Below are positions 26,514 to 34,097 of a stretch of DNA of 64,000 nt, one piece after another. The stretch comes from Leisingera daeponensis (GTDB taxonomy: Bacteria; Pseudomonadota; Alphaproteobacteria; Rhodobacterales; Rhodobacteraceae): contig NZ_JAHVJA010000013.1 in assembly GCF_019801465.1 (NCBI RefSeq), positions 55,661-119,660 of the forward strand, written 5' to 3'. The position numbers were made by a program, and so were the translations under genes. The notes beneath the pieces were generated by a model, which saw only the letters and a program-made list of their open reading frames with translations, had not been told where the DNA came from and made no database searches. Each line of letters starts with the position of its first letter. The first letter of the stretch is position 1.

Positions 26514-26765
26514 TTGCACATCCGTTTCGAGAAATATGATCACGCCGACGGCAAGCACCGGTATTGCCTGCTGAGCCTGACGCCAACCCTGCTCGGCGAC
26601 TGGTGTGTTGAACGTGTCTCGGGGCCTCTGAATGCTCCGGGCGGTGCGCAGAAGCGGGCCTATTTCGCAGGCCACGCCGAAGCGCTGGCGATCTTTGAAG
26701 GGTTCCGGGACCGGCAGCTGAAGCGCGGCTATGCGCCGATCCCGGTGCAGCTGGGGCTGCTGTAG
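26514..26765 (+). CDS. Small WGR-like domain protein
   Basis: An 83-residue protein that starts at TTG 26514. The pattern HRYCLLSLTPTLLGDWCVER, then a GGAQKRAYF turn and EALAIFEGFRDRQLKRGY, resembles the WGR domain, which is found in PARPs and in bacterial proteins linked to DNA metabolism. The WGR tripeptide itself is replaced by VSG. The match is by pattern only, and no partner gene is adjacent. Confidence 0.65.
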   Translation: MHIRFEKYDHADGKHRYCLLSLTPTLLGDWCVERVSGPLNAPGGAQKRAYFAGHAEALAIFEGFRDRQLKRGYAPIPVQLGLL

Positions 26766-26779
26766 AACCCCAGCCGGTT

Positions 26780-27166
26780 TTACTTGACCCGGGTCCAGGT
26801 CTGTTTGGAGCAGATCAGCCCGCCCGCCACGCAGCCGCGCAAGGCCAGGCTGTTGCCCGCAACATCCATCTTGCCGATGTAGATCTTGTCATTCGACGGC
26901 CGCCAGACCTTGCCCTCGTAAGAGCCATTGCCGTTCGGCACCATGTCGATCACCAGCGTTTTGCCGATGTTCGGGGACTGGTATTCACCGCCGCCGTTGA
27001 AGGTGCGGGCGATCTTGCCGCAGACGGCAGCACCGCACTTAGCCATCTGGATATGCGCGTAGGAGCCATCATCCGGTTCCGTCTTCCAGACACCCAGCAC
27101 CGGATCCGCCGCCGCAGCGCCCGCCAGTCCCAGAGCCAGGGCCATGCCTGCCAAAAGATGTTTCAT
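26780..27166 (-). CDS. DUF2147 secreted protein
   Basis: A 128-residue protein with a clear signal peptide ([20 protein letters not shown], cleavage after about residue 20). The mature part ([32 protein letters not shown], then [16 protein letters not shown] and a final CxxxxxIC...TWTRV) is the DUF2147 fold, often described as lipocalin-like. Four cysteines could form disulfides in the periplasm. Function is unknown. Confidence 0.85.
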   Translation of the reverse strand: MKHLLAGMALALGLAGAAAADPVLGVWKTEPDDGSYAHIQMAKCGAAVCGKIARTFNGGGEYQSPNIGKTLVIDMVPNGNGSYEGKVWRPSNDKIYIGKMDVAGNSLALRGCVAGGLICSKQTWTRVK

Positions 27167-27300
27167 TCCATTTCCTCCCTGTTTTCAGGCAGCCTGTCCC
27201 TGATGCGCCGCTTCTGGCAAGGTTGACTTCGGGTCGCGTTGCAATCTGCGCGTCCGTTGTGCAAAACACCGCCAGCTTGATTTCACGAAGGACCGCCCGG

Positions 27301-28023
27301 ATGATCCTCTACCCCGCGATTGACCTCAAAGACGGCCAGGCCGTGCGCCTGCTGCATGGCGAGATGGACAAGACCACCGTGTTCAACGACAACCCCGCCG
27401 CCCAGGCGCTGGAGTTTGTCGAGGCCGGCTGCGAGTGGCTGCATCTGGTGGACCTCAATGGCGCCTTCGCCGGCGAGCCGGTCAACGCTGCACCGGTCGA
27501 GGAGATCCTGAAGCAGACCAAGGTGCCTGCCCAGCTGGGCGGCGGCATCCGTGACATGGCGACCATCGAGCGCTGGATCGGCAGGGGGCTGGCCCGCGTC
27601 ATCCTGGGCACCGTGGCGGTGGAGAATCCGGGCCTGGTGCGCGAAGCGGCGCGGGAGTTCCCTGGCAAGGTCGCTGTCGGCATTGACGCCCGCAACGGCA
27701 AGGTGGCGACCAAGGGCTGGGCCGAGGAGACTGACGTCATGGTCACCGACCTCGCCAAATCCTTTGAGGACGCGGGCGTTGCTGCGATCATCTATACCGA
27801 CATCCTGCGCGACGGCGCGATGAAAGGCCCGAATGTGGAGGCAACCGCAGATCTGGCCAACGCCGTCAGCATCCCGGTGATTGCCTCCGGCGGCGTCTCC
27901 TCGCTGGACGATCTCAGGGCACTGAAATCCTGCGGGGCACCGCTGAACGGTGCGATTTCGGGCCGTGCGCTCTATGATGGCGCCATTGACCTGAAGGAGG
28001 CGCTGGCGGTTCTGAAAGCCTGA
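27301..28023 (+). CDS. hisA: Phosphoribosylformimino-5-aminoimidazole carboxamide ribotide isomerase
   Basis: Amadori isomerase of histidine synthesis, converting ProFAR to PRFAR. A 240-aa beta/alpha barrel with the catalytic Asp in [33 protein letters not shown], the second Asp in [14 protein letters not shown] and the phosphate loop VIASGGVSS. It starts at ATG 27301; the earlier frame lies in the divergent promoter region. A small membrane protein gene follows. Confidence 0.96.
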   Translation: MILYPAIDLKDGQAVRLLHGEMDKTTVFNDNPAAQALEFVEAGCEWLHLVDLNGAFAGEPVNAAPVEEILKQTKVPAQLGGGIRDMATIERWIGRGLARVILGTVAVENPGLVREAAREFPGKVAVGIDARNGKVATKGWAEETDVMVTDLAKSFEDAGVAAIIYTDILRDGAMKGPNVEATADLANAVSIPVIASGGVSSLDDLRALKSCGAPLNGAISGRALYDGAIDLKEALAVLKA

Positions 28024-28056
28024 CGCCCCCGGCCAGTCCCGGCAAAGGGAGAGCCT

Positions 28057-28347
28057 ATGCGCCTTGTCCGCCGAATCCTTGCAACGCTGACCATAGGGCC
28101 GGTTGTCCTGTGGCTGCTGAGCATTGCTTTCGTAATACTGCTGGGGTTCGGCTTTGACTGCGAGATCCACGAGGGGTTTACCAACCCCTGCGTGGTGCTG
28201 GGCCGCGACCTCGGCGAGACCGCCTATACGATGGGGATCTTAGCCGCCTGGGGGCCGCTGATCTTCGGCCCGGTCACAATGGGCGCAGGGCTGCTTTGGG
28301 CAATTGCGGTCATGATCGACCGCTACAGGTCCCGCCCGCGCCGATAA
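28057..28347 (+). CDS. Small inner-membrane protein, hypothetical
   Basis: A 96-residue protein with two membrane segments (about residues 10-33, LTIGPVVLWLLSIAFVILLG, and about 62-86, AAWGPLIFGPVTMGAGLLWA) and a short loop with two cysteines (GFDCEIHEGFTNPCVVLGRD). It lies 33 nt after hisA and is probably co-transcribed (AAAGGGAGAGCC precedes the ATG). The family is not recognised. Confidence 0.7.
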   Translation: MRLVRRILATLTIGPVVLWLLSIAFVILLGFGFDCEIHEGFTNPCVVLGRDLGETAYTMGILAAWGPLIFGPVTMGAGLLWAIAVMIDRYRSRPRR

Positions 28348-28379
28348 GGCGCAGGGCCGCCCGCAAGGGATGTCCGGGA

Positions 28380-28826
28380 TTATTGCACGGCTGCGGCTGT
28401 CAGCTTGCCCAGCGCGCCCTGCATCTTGGCAACGAACTCCGCATCTGCGGGGATCTCCAGGCCCGAGAGCATCTCAGCCGGGTCCTCGTAAGTCAGCCAG
28501 ACCTGGCCATCCGCATCCTCATAGGCCAGCACCTTGAGCGGCAGAAAAAGCCCTGCCCGCATATCGGCCTGCATCACAGGGGTGCCAAGCTTGGGATTGC
28601 CGAAGATCAGTAATTGGGACGGGCTCAGCTCCAGCGCCGCGTTCTGCGCACCTGCAGCGTGGTCCACCCGGGCAAAGACGGTAGCGCCTGCGCCTTCAAC
28701 CGCGGCCTCCAGCGCGTCCATGGTTTCACCGACGGGTTTCTGGCTCTGCACCGTCACCAGCTCCGCCGCGGCGGGCAGTGCGGTGGCGAGAGCGAGGGCT
28801 CCGGCAAGGAAAACGGTCTTGGTCAT
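28380..28826 (-). CDS. DUF302 domain exported protein
   Basis: A 148-residue protein with a signal peptide (MTKTVFLAGALALATALPAA) and one DUF302 domain: VGETMDALEAAVEGAGATVF, then HAAGAQNAALELSPSQLLIF, GNPKLGTPVM and the LPLKVLAYEDADGQVWLTY strand. DUF302 proteins are periplasmic and of unknown role, sometimes linked to metal or redox stress. Convergent with the small membrane protein gene on its left. Confidence 0.88.
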   Translation of the reverse strand: MTKTVFLAGALALATALPAAAELVTVQSQKPVGETMDALEAAVEGAGATVFARVDHAAGAQNAALELSPSQLLIFGNPKLGTPVMQADMRAGLFLPLKVLAYEDADGQVWLTYEDPAEMLSGLEIPADAEFVAKMQGALGKLTAAAVQ

Positions 28827-29053
28827 AACAGCTGCTCCAAATCCAGGGACGTCCGGTCATGATCGGGTCAACTGCTCCGGGCTGGCAATTCACATCTGCG
28901 GTACCGCCCGGTTGCGGCGGTTCTGCGCGCATCAAGCTCGAAAACGGCGCGGCCGCTTGCACGGACCAAAACGCGCAGCAGTTGCCATATCTGTTGCGCT
29001 TCAGGCGGTGTTTGCGTACCCACGGGCGCAAGCAGCTCGAAAGGCACGGCATC

Positions 29054-29815
29054 ATGCTGAAGACCCGTATTATTCCCTGTCTCGACGTCGCCGACGGCCG
29101 CGTGGTCAAGGGCGTCAACTTTGTCGGCCTGCGCGATGCGGGCGATCCGGTGGAATGCGCCAAGGCCTATGATGCCGCCGGCGCGGATGAGATCTGCTTT
29201 CTCGACATTCACGCCACGCATGAAAACCGCGGCACCATGTTCGACATGGTGCGCCGCACCGCCGAGCAGTGCTTTGTGCCGCTGACTGTGGGCGGCGGGG
29301 TGCGCACCAAGGACGACGTGCGTGCGCTGCTTTTGGCGGGGGCCGACAAGGTTTCCTTCAACTCGGCAGCCGTCGCCAACCCCGATGTCATCGCCGAGGC
29401 CGCGGACCAATTCGGCAGCCAGTGCATCGTCTGCGCCATCGACGCCAAGACCGTGGAGCCGGGCCGGTGGGAGATTTTCACCCATGGCGGCCGCAAGCCC
29501 ACCGGCATCGACGCCGTGGAATTTGCCCGGCTGGTCACCGCCAAGGGCGCGGGCGAGATCCTGCTCACCTCGATGGATCGCGACGGCACCAAATCGGGCT
29601 TCAACCTGCCGCTGACCCGGGCCATCTCCAAAGCGGTGGACGTGCCGGTGATCGCCTCCGGCGGCGTCGGCAACCTGGACCACCTGGTCGAAGGCGTGAC
29701 CAAGGGCGGCGCAAGCGCGGTGCTGGCGGCCTCGATCTTCCACTTCGGCGAATTCACCGTGCAAGAGGCCAAGCAGCACATGGCTGCCGCCGGAATTCCG
29801 ATGCGGCTGAACTGA
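29054..29815 (+). CDS. hisF: Imidazole glycerol phosphate synthase, cyclase subunit
   Basis: Synthase barrel that uses HisH-derived ammonia to form IGP and AICAR. The 253 residues begin [20 protein letters not shown], with the catalytic Asp in PCLDV, a second in [12 protein letters not shown], and phosphate loops VGGGVRT and IASGGVGN. Start ATG 29054 is family-typical. hisE follows 11 nt later. Confidence 0.97.
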   Translation: MLKTRIIPCLDVADGRVVKGVNFVGLRDAGDPVECAKAYDAAGADEICFLDIHATHENRGTMFDMVRRTAEQCFVPLTVGGGVRTKDDVRALLLAGADKVSFNSAAVANPDVIAEAADQFGSQCIVCAIDAKTVEPGRWEIFTHGGRKPTGIDAVEFARLVTAKGAGEILLTSMDRDGTKSGFNLPLTRAISKAVDVPVIASGGVGNLDHLVEGVTKGGASAVLAASIFHFGEFTVQEAKQHMAAAGIPMRLN

Positions 29816-29826
29816 GGGAACACGTG

Positions 29827-30144
29827 ATGAGTATTCTGCACGATCTCGAAGCCACCATCCTGTCCCGTAAAGGCGCTGACCCGGACAGCAGCTGGACCGC
29901 AAAACTGCTGGCCAAAGGCCCGGAAAAATGCGCCGAGAAGTTCGGCGAAGAGGCCATCGAGGCCATCATCGAAGCGGTCAAGGACAACAAGGCGAGCCTC
30001 GCCTCCGAAGGCGCGGATGTGCTGTATCACTTCCTGGTGATGCTGGCCGCGCGCGGCGTGGCGCTGGACGATGTCCTGAACGTGCTCGCCGCGCGCCAGG
30101 GCCTCAGCGGCATCGCTGAGAAAGCCGCCCGTCCCAAGGGCTGA
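29827..30144 (+). CDS. hisE: Phosphoribosyl-ATP pyrophosphohydrolase
   Basis: Second step of histidine synthesis, removing pyrophosphate from PR-ATP. A 105-residue all-alpha MazG-like protein with [17 protein letters not shown] and the metal-binding [13 protein letters not shown]. The separate HisE (not fused to HisI) is usual in alphaproteobacteria. Eleven nt behind hisF; a GTG one codon upstream is possible. Confidence 0.95.
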   Translation: MSILHDLEATILSRKGADPDSSWTAKLLAKGPEKCAEKFGEEAIEAIIEAVKDNKASLASEGADVLYHFLVMLAARGVALDDVLNVLAARQGLSGIAEKAARPKG

Positions 30145-30377
30145 CCGGCACTCCTTTCCCCGTCCGCGGGTCAAGGGAGGCGCAGCCTCCGCGCGCCAGC
30201 GCGGCTTGCCCCTGAGGCGCGTCAGACAGCACAATCAGCAAGGCCCTGTCGGGCAAACCTGCCCATCAGGGCTTCTGAGCAAAGAAATGGTGCCGCGCAG
30301 AGGCGTCAAGCCCAACCGTGTATGCCGTCCGGCAAGACGGCTGGAAAGTGCGCGCGCCCCCTGCCGTGCCGCAGGCG

Positions 30378-30848
30378 TCAGAGTTTCGAGGAAATGATCC
30401 CTGTGGCAAAGCCGCCCATTCGCAGCTCTCCGAACAGCCGCTGGAATTCGATTTTGGGGCAGCGGTTCTGGATCACGGTGACGCCGCGCGCTTCAGCCTT
30501 GGCCGCCGCGGCGGCATGTTCCACCCCGATCTGCATCCAGATGGTTTGCAGCTTGGGAAACGCCTCCAGCGCCTCGTCCACGATCGGCGGCACCGCTTCG
30601 GAGCGGCGGAAGATGTCGACCATGTCCACTGGCAGTTCAATTTCCGACAGGCTGGCACGCACTGTTTCGCCAAACAGCATCTTGCCCGCATGGCCCGGGT
30701 TGACCGGGATCACCCGGTAGCCCTTGAGGCCCAGATATCGCGCCACATAGTAGCTGGGGCGCACCGGATTCATCGACACGCCCACCACAGCCACAATCTT
30801 GGCGCGCTGGAGGACTTTTTTCAGATGCTCGTCACTGTAGTCTGTCAT
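30378..30848 (-). CDS. CoA-binding domain protein (YccU/succinyl-CoA-synthetase-like fold)
   Basis: A 156-residue Rossmann protein: KIVAVVGVSMNPVRPSYYVA at the nucleotide loop, GYRVIPVNPGHAGKMLFGE, VDMVDIFRRSEAVPPIVDEA, WMQIGVEHAAAAAKAEARG and the late VTVIQNRCPKIEFQRL. This is the YccU/YneT-type CoA-binding family of unknown function. ATG 30848 gives the usual length; the longer frame upstream is unlikely because it runs across the terminator of the next gene. Confidence 0.88.
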   Translation of the reverse strand: MTDYSDEHLKKVLQRAKIVAVVGVSMNPVRPSYYVARYLGLKGYRVIPVNPGHAGKMLFGETVRASLSEIELPVDMVDIFRRSEAVPPIVDEALEAFPKLQTIWMQIGVEHAAAAAKAEARGVTVIQNRCPKIEFQRLFGELRMGGFATGIISSKL

Positions 30849-30906
30849 GCCGCGCACCCTAGCCTTGCCACTGACCGCCGCATAGACGGATTCGGCGCAG
30901 TGCAAA

Positions 30907-30935
30907 CAAAAATGCGCCCGGACGAACCGGGCGCA
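30907..30935 (-). terminator. Terminator of the YHS-domain gene
   Basis: Perfect 9-bp stem TGCGCCCGG (30913-30921) / CCGGGCGCA (30927-30935) with a 5-nt loop. On the minus strand it is followed by TTTTTGTTT. It lies 120 nt beyond the stop of the gene at 31055. Confidence 0.8.
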
Positions 30936-31054
30936 AGGTATGGAACGAGGGACAGTGAAAAAGATCTGCGGTGGTTCCACTCCGCAGTCTGTATTGAATA
31001 TGGGCCACAGTATGAAAAATAAAAGTGCCCATCACGCAATTGTGAGGTGACAGG

Positions 31055-31516
31055 TTATTTCCGCAAAGCCGCAGGCCAATGGAGCCGCGCGGCGGCGATC
31101 ATCTGCGCCGTGTCAGCCCGCCAGAGAACATGTACCTGCTTGTTATTCAACAGAAAAAGTTCTCCATCCACTATCGCCCAAAGCAGCGGATTGCCTTCGT
31201 GCAGCATTCCCTTGGACATCGCATAGGCGCAATATCCTCCAAAGGCAGGCGCATAGGCACGGGGATTGGCCTCGAACTGGGCCCGGTTGCGGGCAGAGGC
31301 AAAGCGCCAGACAACGCCTTTCCACATCACCGCATGGGTGCGCCGGCCGTGTTCGGCGGCGCCATGTTTAAAAAACGCAACCGCGTCATAACCGCCGATG
31401 GCCACTCCCGAGCGGGACGAAAACACAGCAGTCTCCGCCCCTGCCGCATCCGGCCGGGACAGGAACAGTACTGCTACAGCCATCAAGACCAGGCGCAGGA
31501 TCACGTTACACTCCAT
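31055..31516 (-). CDS. YHS domain-containing exported protein
   Basis: A 153-residue protein with a signal peptide (about residues 1-27, RLVLMAVAVLFLSRPDAAGA) and a YHS-like domain: GVAIGGYDAVAFFKHGAAEH, MWKGVVWRFASARNRAQFEA and FGGYCAYAMSKG. YHS proteins in this arrangement are secreted and possibly metal-binding; function is unknown. Codons of the C-terminal half look normal for the genome. Transcribed alone. Confidence 0.85.
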   Translation of the reverse strand: MECNVILRLVLMAVAVLFLSRPDAAGAETAVFSSRSGVAIGGYDAVAFFKHGAAEHGRRTHAVMWKGVVWRFASARNRAQFEANPRAYAPAFGGYCAYAMSKGMLHEGNPLLWAIVDGELFLLNNKQVHVLWRADTAQMIAAARLHWPAALRK

Positions 31517-31617
31517 ACTCTATTCGCAACAGCCTATCGACTCTGCCGCACCGCACCGCCTTTGCAAAGACGGCATACGCAGATGTGAACAGGCTGTGAC
31601 GCCGGGCGCTTGCGGGC

Positions 31618-32394
31618 CTATCGGGCAATAGAGGCGTACAGCGCGATGGCCGCCGCGTTGGAGACGTTGAGCGAGCCGAAACCGCCCGCGGCATCGATCT
31701 TGACCAAGCCGTCGACGGTTTCCTTGGTCTTCTGACGCAGCCCCGGCCCCTCGGCCCCGAGCACCAGCGCCACCGGCAGGTGCTGTTTGCCTTCCAGCGC
31801 GGATTCGATGGTCTGCTCCGCTTCGCCATCCAGGCCCAGCACGATGAAGCCCATGCCCTGCAGTTCGGTGATGGAGTCGGCGAGGTTTCGCATCCGCAGG
31901 TAGGGCTGGCGCTCCAGCGCGCCGCTGGCGGTTTTGGCCAGCGCGCCGGTCTCCGGGGCTGAGTGGTGGCGGGTGCCGATCACCGCACTGGCACCCAGCA
32001 CCTCGGCGGAACGCAGAATGGCACCGACATTGTGCGGATCGGTCACCCGGTCCAGCAGCAGCACCCGCGGGGCTTCCCGGCCGATGCAGTTCTCGGCCAA
32101 TCCGCCCCAGTTCAGAGGCTTCACCTCCAGCGCGGCCCCTTGGTGCACGGACTGCGGGTCGATCGGCGGGTTGAACTTGCGCGGGTCGATAACCTCTGCC
32201 CCGATGCCGGACTCTTCGATTGCGTCTGCCAGTTTTGCCTGCGCGTTCATGGTCACCATCAGGCGCAGTTTTTCGCGCTTGGGATTGAGCAGCGCATCGC
32301 GCACCGCATGCAGCCCGAACAGCCACACGGTTTCCGCAGCGGCGGCCCGTTTGGCCTGCTCTTTTTCGACGACCCACTTGGGTTTCTTGGACAT
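31618..32394 (-). CDS. rlmB: 23S rRNA (guanosine(2251)-2-prime-O)-methyltransferase RlmB-like (SpoU/TrmH family)
   Basis: SPOUT methyltransferase acting on 23S rRNA. The 258-residue protein has an N-terminal substrate-binding domain (WLFGLHAVRDALLNPKREKL) and the knotted SAM domain with all three motifs: LLLDRVTDPHNVGAILRSAE, LVLGAEGPGLR and SLNVSNAAAIALY. ATG 32394 is preceded by GGAGAGC; the frame continues upstream toward the tRNA-Tyr but without a better start. RlmB and TrmH paralogues are hard to separate by eye, so the target nucleotide is inferred. Confidence 0.88.
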   Translation of the reverse strand: MSKKPKWVVEKEQAKRAAAAETVWLFGLHAVRDALLNPKREKLRLMVTMNAQAKLADAIEESGIGAEVIDPRKFNPPIDPQSVHQGAALEVKPLNWGGLAENCIGREAPRVLLLDRVTDPHNVGAILRSAEVLGASAVIGTRHHSAPETGALAKTASGALERQPYLRMRNLADSITELQGMGFIVLGLDGEAEQTIESALEGKQHLPVALVLGAEGPGLRQKTKETVDGLVKIDAAGGFGSLNVSNAAAIALYASIAR

Positions 32395-32514
32395 TTTGCT
32401 CTCCGGCAGAAAGAATTTGCGAGGCGCGCGAAAAACTTGCGTTTTTCCGGTTGACGCCCCTTTGGCCTGCTTGTAATCACGCCTCCACATCAGGTGCAAC
32501 ACGCAACTGACAGT

Positions 32515-32598
32515 GGGCGACAGGCCGCAAGGTGTGGCAGGGGACTGTAACTCCCTCGCGGAGACGCACGCCTGGTTCGATTCCAGGGTCGCCCACCA
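32515..32598 (+). tRNA. tRNA-Tyr (anticodon GTA)
   Basis: Class II tRNA of 84 nt. Acceptor stem GGGCGAC / GTCGCCC, discriminator A, encoded CCA (32596-32598), anticodon stem-loop GGGGACTGTAACTCCC, a long variable arm (TCGCGGAGACGCACG region) and T-arm CCTGGTTCGATTCCAGG. Divergent from rlmB. Confidence 0.95.
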
Positions 32599-32672
32599 TC
32601 TTCTCTCATTTAAACGACTGATGATGGTGGTTCAGCAGCAGGCTGGACAGGCCGAGTGCTGTGCGGCACAGC

Positions 32673-32706
32673 AAAAAGCCCGCGTGATCTAAGCGGGCTT
32701 TCCTTT
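32673..32706. terminator. Bidirectional terminator between tRNA-Tyr and the DUF2478 gene
   Basis: Perfect 9-bp stem AAAGCCCGC (32675-32683) / GCGGGCTTT (32693-32701), with TTTCCTTTT on the right for the plus strand and AAAAA on the left for the minus strand. It can serve the tRNA and the convergent gene ending at 32725. Confidence 0.85.
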
Positions 32707-32724
32707 TGATTTAAAACAGGAATC

Positions 32725-33249
32725 TTAAGGTCGGGCGGTTTCGGCGACGGCCTGCTGCGCCCATTCGACCAGCGCGTCCAGCTCCGGGCCTGCCGCGACG
32801 GCCATACCGTCGGCAAAGGCCTGGAACGGTTCCACGTTCATCTTGTTGACGCCGGAAATCACCGGAATGCCCAGGGCCAGAGCTTCGCCAATGATGGGGC
32901 GCATGCCGCGCCCGTCGGCCTCATGCTTGCCGAATTTGTTGACGATCATCAACTGCGGCGCCGGGTCGCCATGCAGCGTCGCAGAGACCCGCCCGACAGC
33001 CTGCTCCAGCGCCTCGGGGTTGAGGCGGCAGCCGCGGGCGCCCGCGCCCAGCGATTGCGAAATGCGGATGGTCTCGCCCTCGGGCAGCACCCGCACATCC
33101 ATGTCGCACAACTCTTTGTCGTAGCATTCCACATTGGTCTGCACGATGCCGGCCAGGCGTAGGCCTTGGGCCTGCAGCCGTTCGGCCAGCTCACTCAGCA
33201 GGCGGTCGGTGGCGCCGCGCTCTTCGGTCATCACATAGGCCAGGTGCAT
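32725..33249 (-). CDS. DUF2478 protein, possible nucleotide-binding fold
   Basis: A 174-residue protein: MHLAYVMTEERGATDRLLSE at the start, LRLAGIVQTNVECYDKELCD with a CxxxxLC pattern, LNPEALEQAV, LMIVNKFGKHEADGRGMRP and PVISGVNKMNVEPFQAFADG. This is DUF2478. The VNKFGKHE segment resembles a GTPase-like NKxx element, but no Walker A loop is visible. Homologues often accompany molybdate transport genes; none is adjacent here. Confidence 0.82.
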   Translation of the reverse strand: MHLAYVMTEERGATDRLLSELAERLQAQGLRLAGIVQTNVECYDKELCDMDVRVLPEGETIRISQSLGAGARGCRLNPEALEQAVGRVSATLHGDPAPQLMIVNKFGKHEADGRGMRPIIGEALALGIPVISGVNKMNVEPFQAFADGMAVAAGPELDALVEWAQQAVAETARP

Positions 33250-33311
33250 TTCTTGGTCTCTCCAGTCTCATGTTATTTCATAGGTGGTCATGCGGCCGCC
33301 GGGGTCAAGCC

Positions 33312-33974
33312 CTACCAGGGCATTGGGCTGTAGCCGATGACGGGCGCGTGCAGGACCAGCAGCGCCAGGAACACGGCCGCTGCAAGCCCGGCCTCACCGG
33401 CCGAGAGCCGCAGGCGGGCGAGGTTCAGCCGCGCGGTGTTGCGGCTGAGGCGGCGCCATTCACCCTGCCCCATCTGGCGCTGCTTGCGCTTGTCGATCAG
33501 CGCCATGCCCATCCAGGCAAAGCCTGCAAAGAGGCCAAACTGGATCACATGCGCCAAGTCGCCATTGGCCAGCAGATGCGCTCCGGCCCAGAGCGCCATC
33601 GCCGCCAGCAGCGGGTGGCGGCTGACGGCCAGAACGCCCGGATCCTCAGGATCGAAGGCGCGCAAGCCCAGCCCGCCAAAGCCGAACGGATTCTGCCGCA
33701 TCATCCCCGCCACCGCCAGCAGGCAGGCCAGCGGCATCACCAGAAGCGGCACCCAGCGGAAACCCTCCCAATAGGGCAGCACGCCCACGTAGGGCGCGCG
33801 GGCGGCTGCCACCACAAGCCACGCCAGGATTGCCAGCGACAGCACACTGTAGGCGACGATATAGCCGCGCAGCCCCAGGCGGCTGACCAGCCAGAGCCGC
33901 ACCGGCGGGCGCACGGGGATCGCGTGGCTGGCCAGGAACAGCAGCAGCGCGGCGGTGAATTCAAGCCAGCCCAT
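33312..33974 (-). CDS. NnrU family integral membrane protein
   Basis: A 220-residue protein with about six hydrophobic segments and the NnrU features FLASHAIPVRPPVRLWLVSR, NPFGFGG, VSRHPLLAAMALWAGAHLLA and DKRKQRQMG. The invariant His/Arg in RHP is present. NnrU was first described in nitric oxide metabolism of denitrifiers, but many members lie outside that context, as here, and are related to isoprenylcysteine methyltransferase-like proteins. Confidence 0.85.
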   Translation of the reverse strand: MGWLEFTAALLLFLASHAIPVRPPVRLWLVSRLGLRGYIVAYSVLSLAILAWLVVAAARAPYVGVLPYWEGFRWVPLLVMPLACLLAVAGMMRQNPFGFGGLGLRAFDPEDPGVLAVSRHPLLAAMALWAGAHLLANGDLAHVIQFGLFAGFAWMGMALIDKRKQRQMGQGEWRRLSRNTARLNLARLRLSAGEAGLAAAVFLALLVLHAPVIGYSPMPW

Positions 33975-34050
33975 CGGGGTCTCTCCGGGTATAGATCAGT
34001 CTTCTGTGCAGCTATAGGCGGGCAGCCAGTGTATAACGTTGCCCCAGATC

Positions 34051-34076
34051 AAAAAAGGGCGCTGCTGGGCGCCCTT
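34051..34076 (-). terminator. Terminator of the betaine/proline transporter operon
   Basis: Stem GGGCGC (34057-34062) / GCGCCC (34069-34074), followed on the minus strand by six T residues (34056-34051). It lies just after the permease stop at 34098. Confidence 0.8.
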
Positions 34077-34097
34077 CTCTGTTGGATTTGAGGATCG

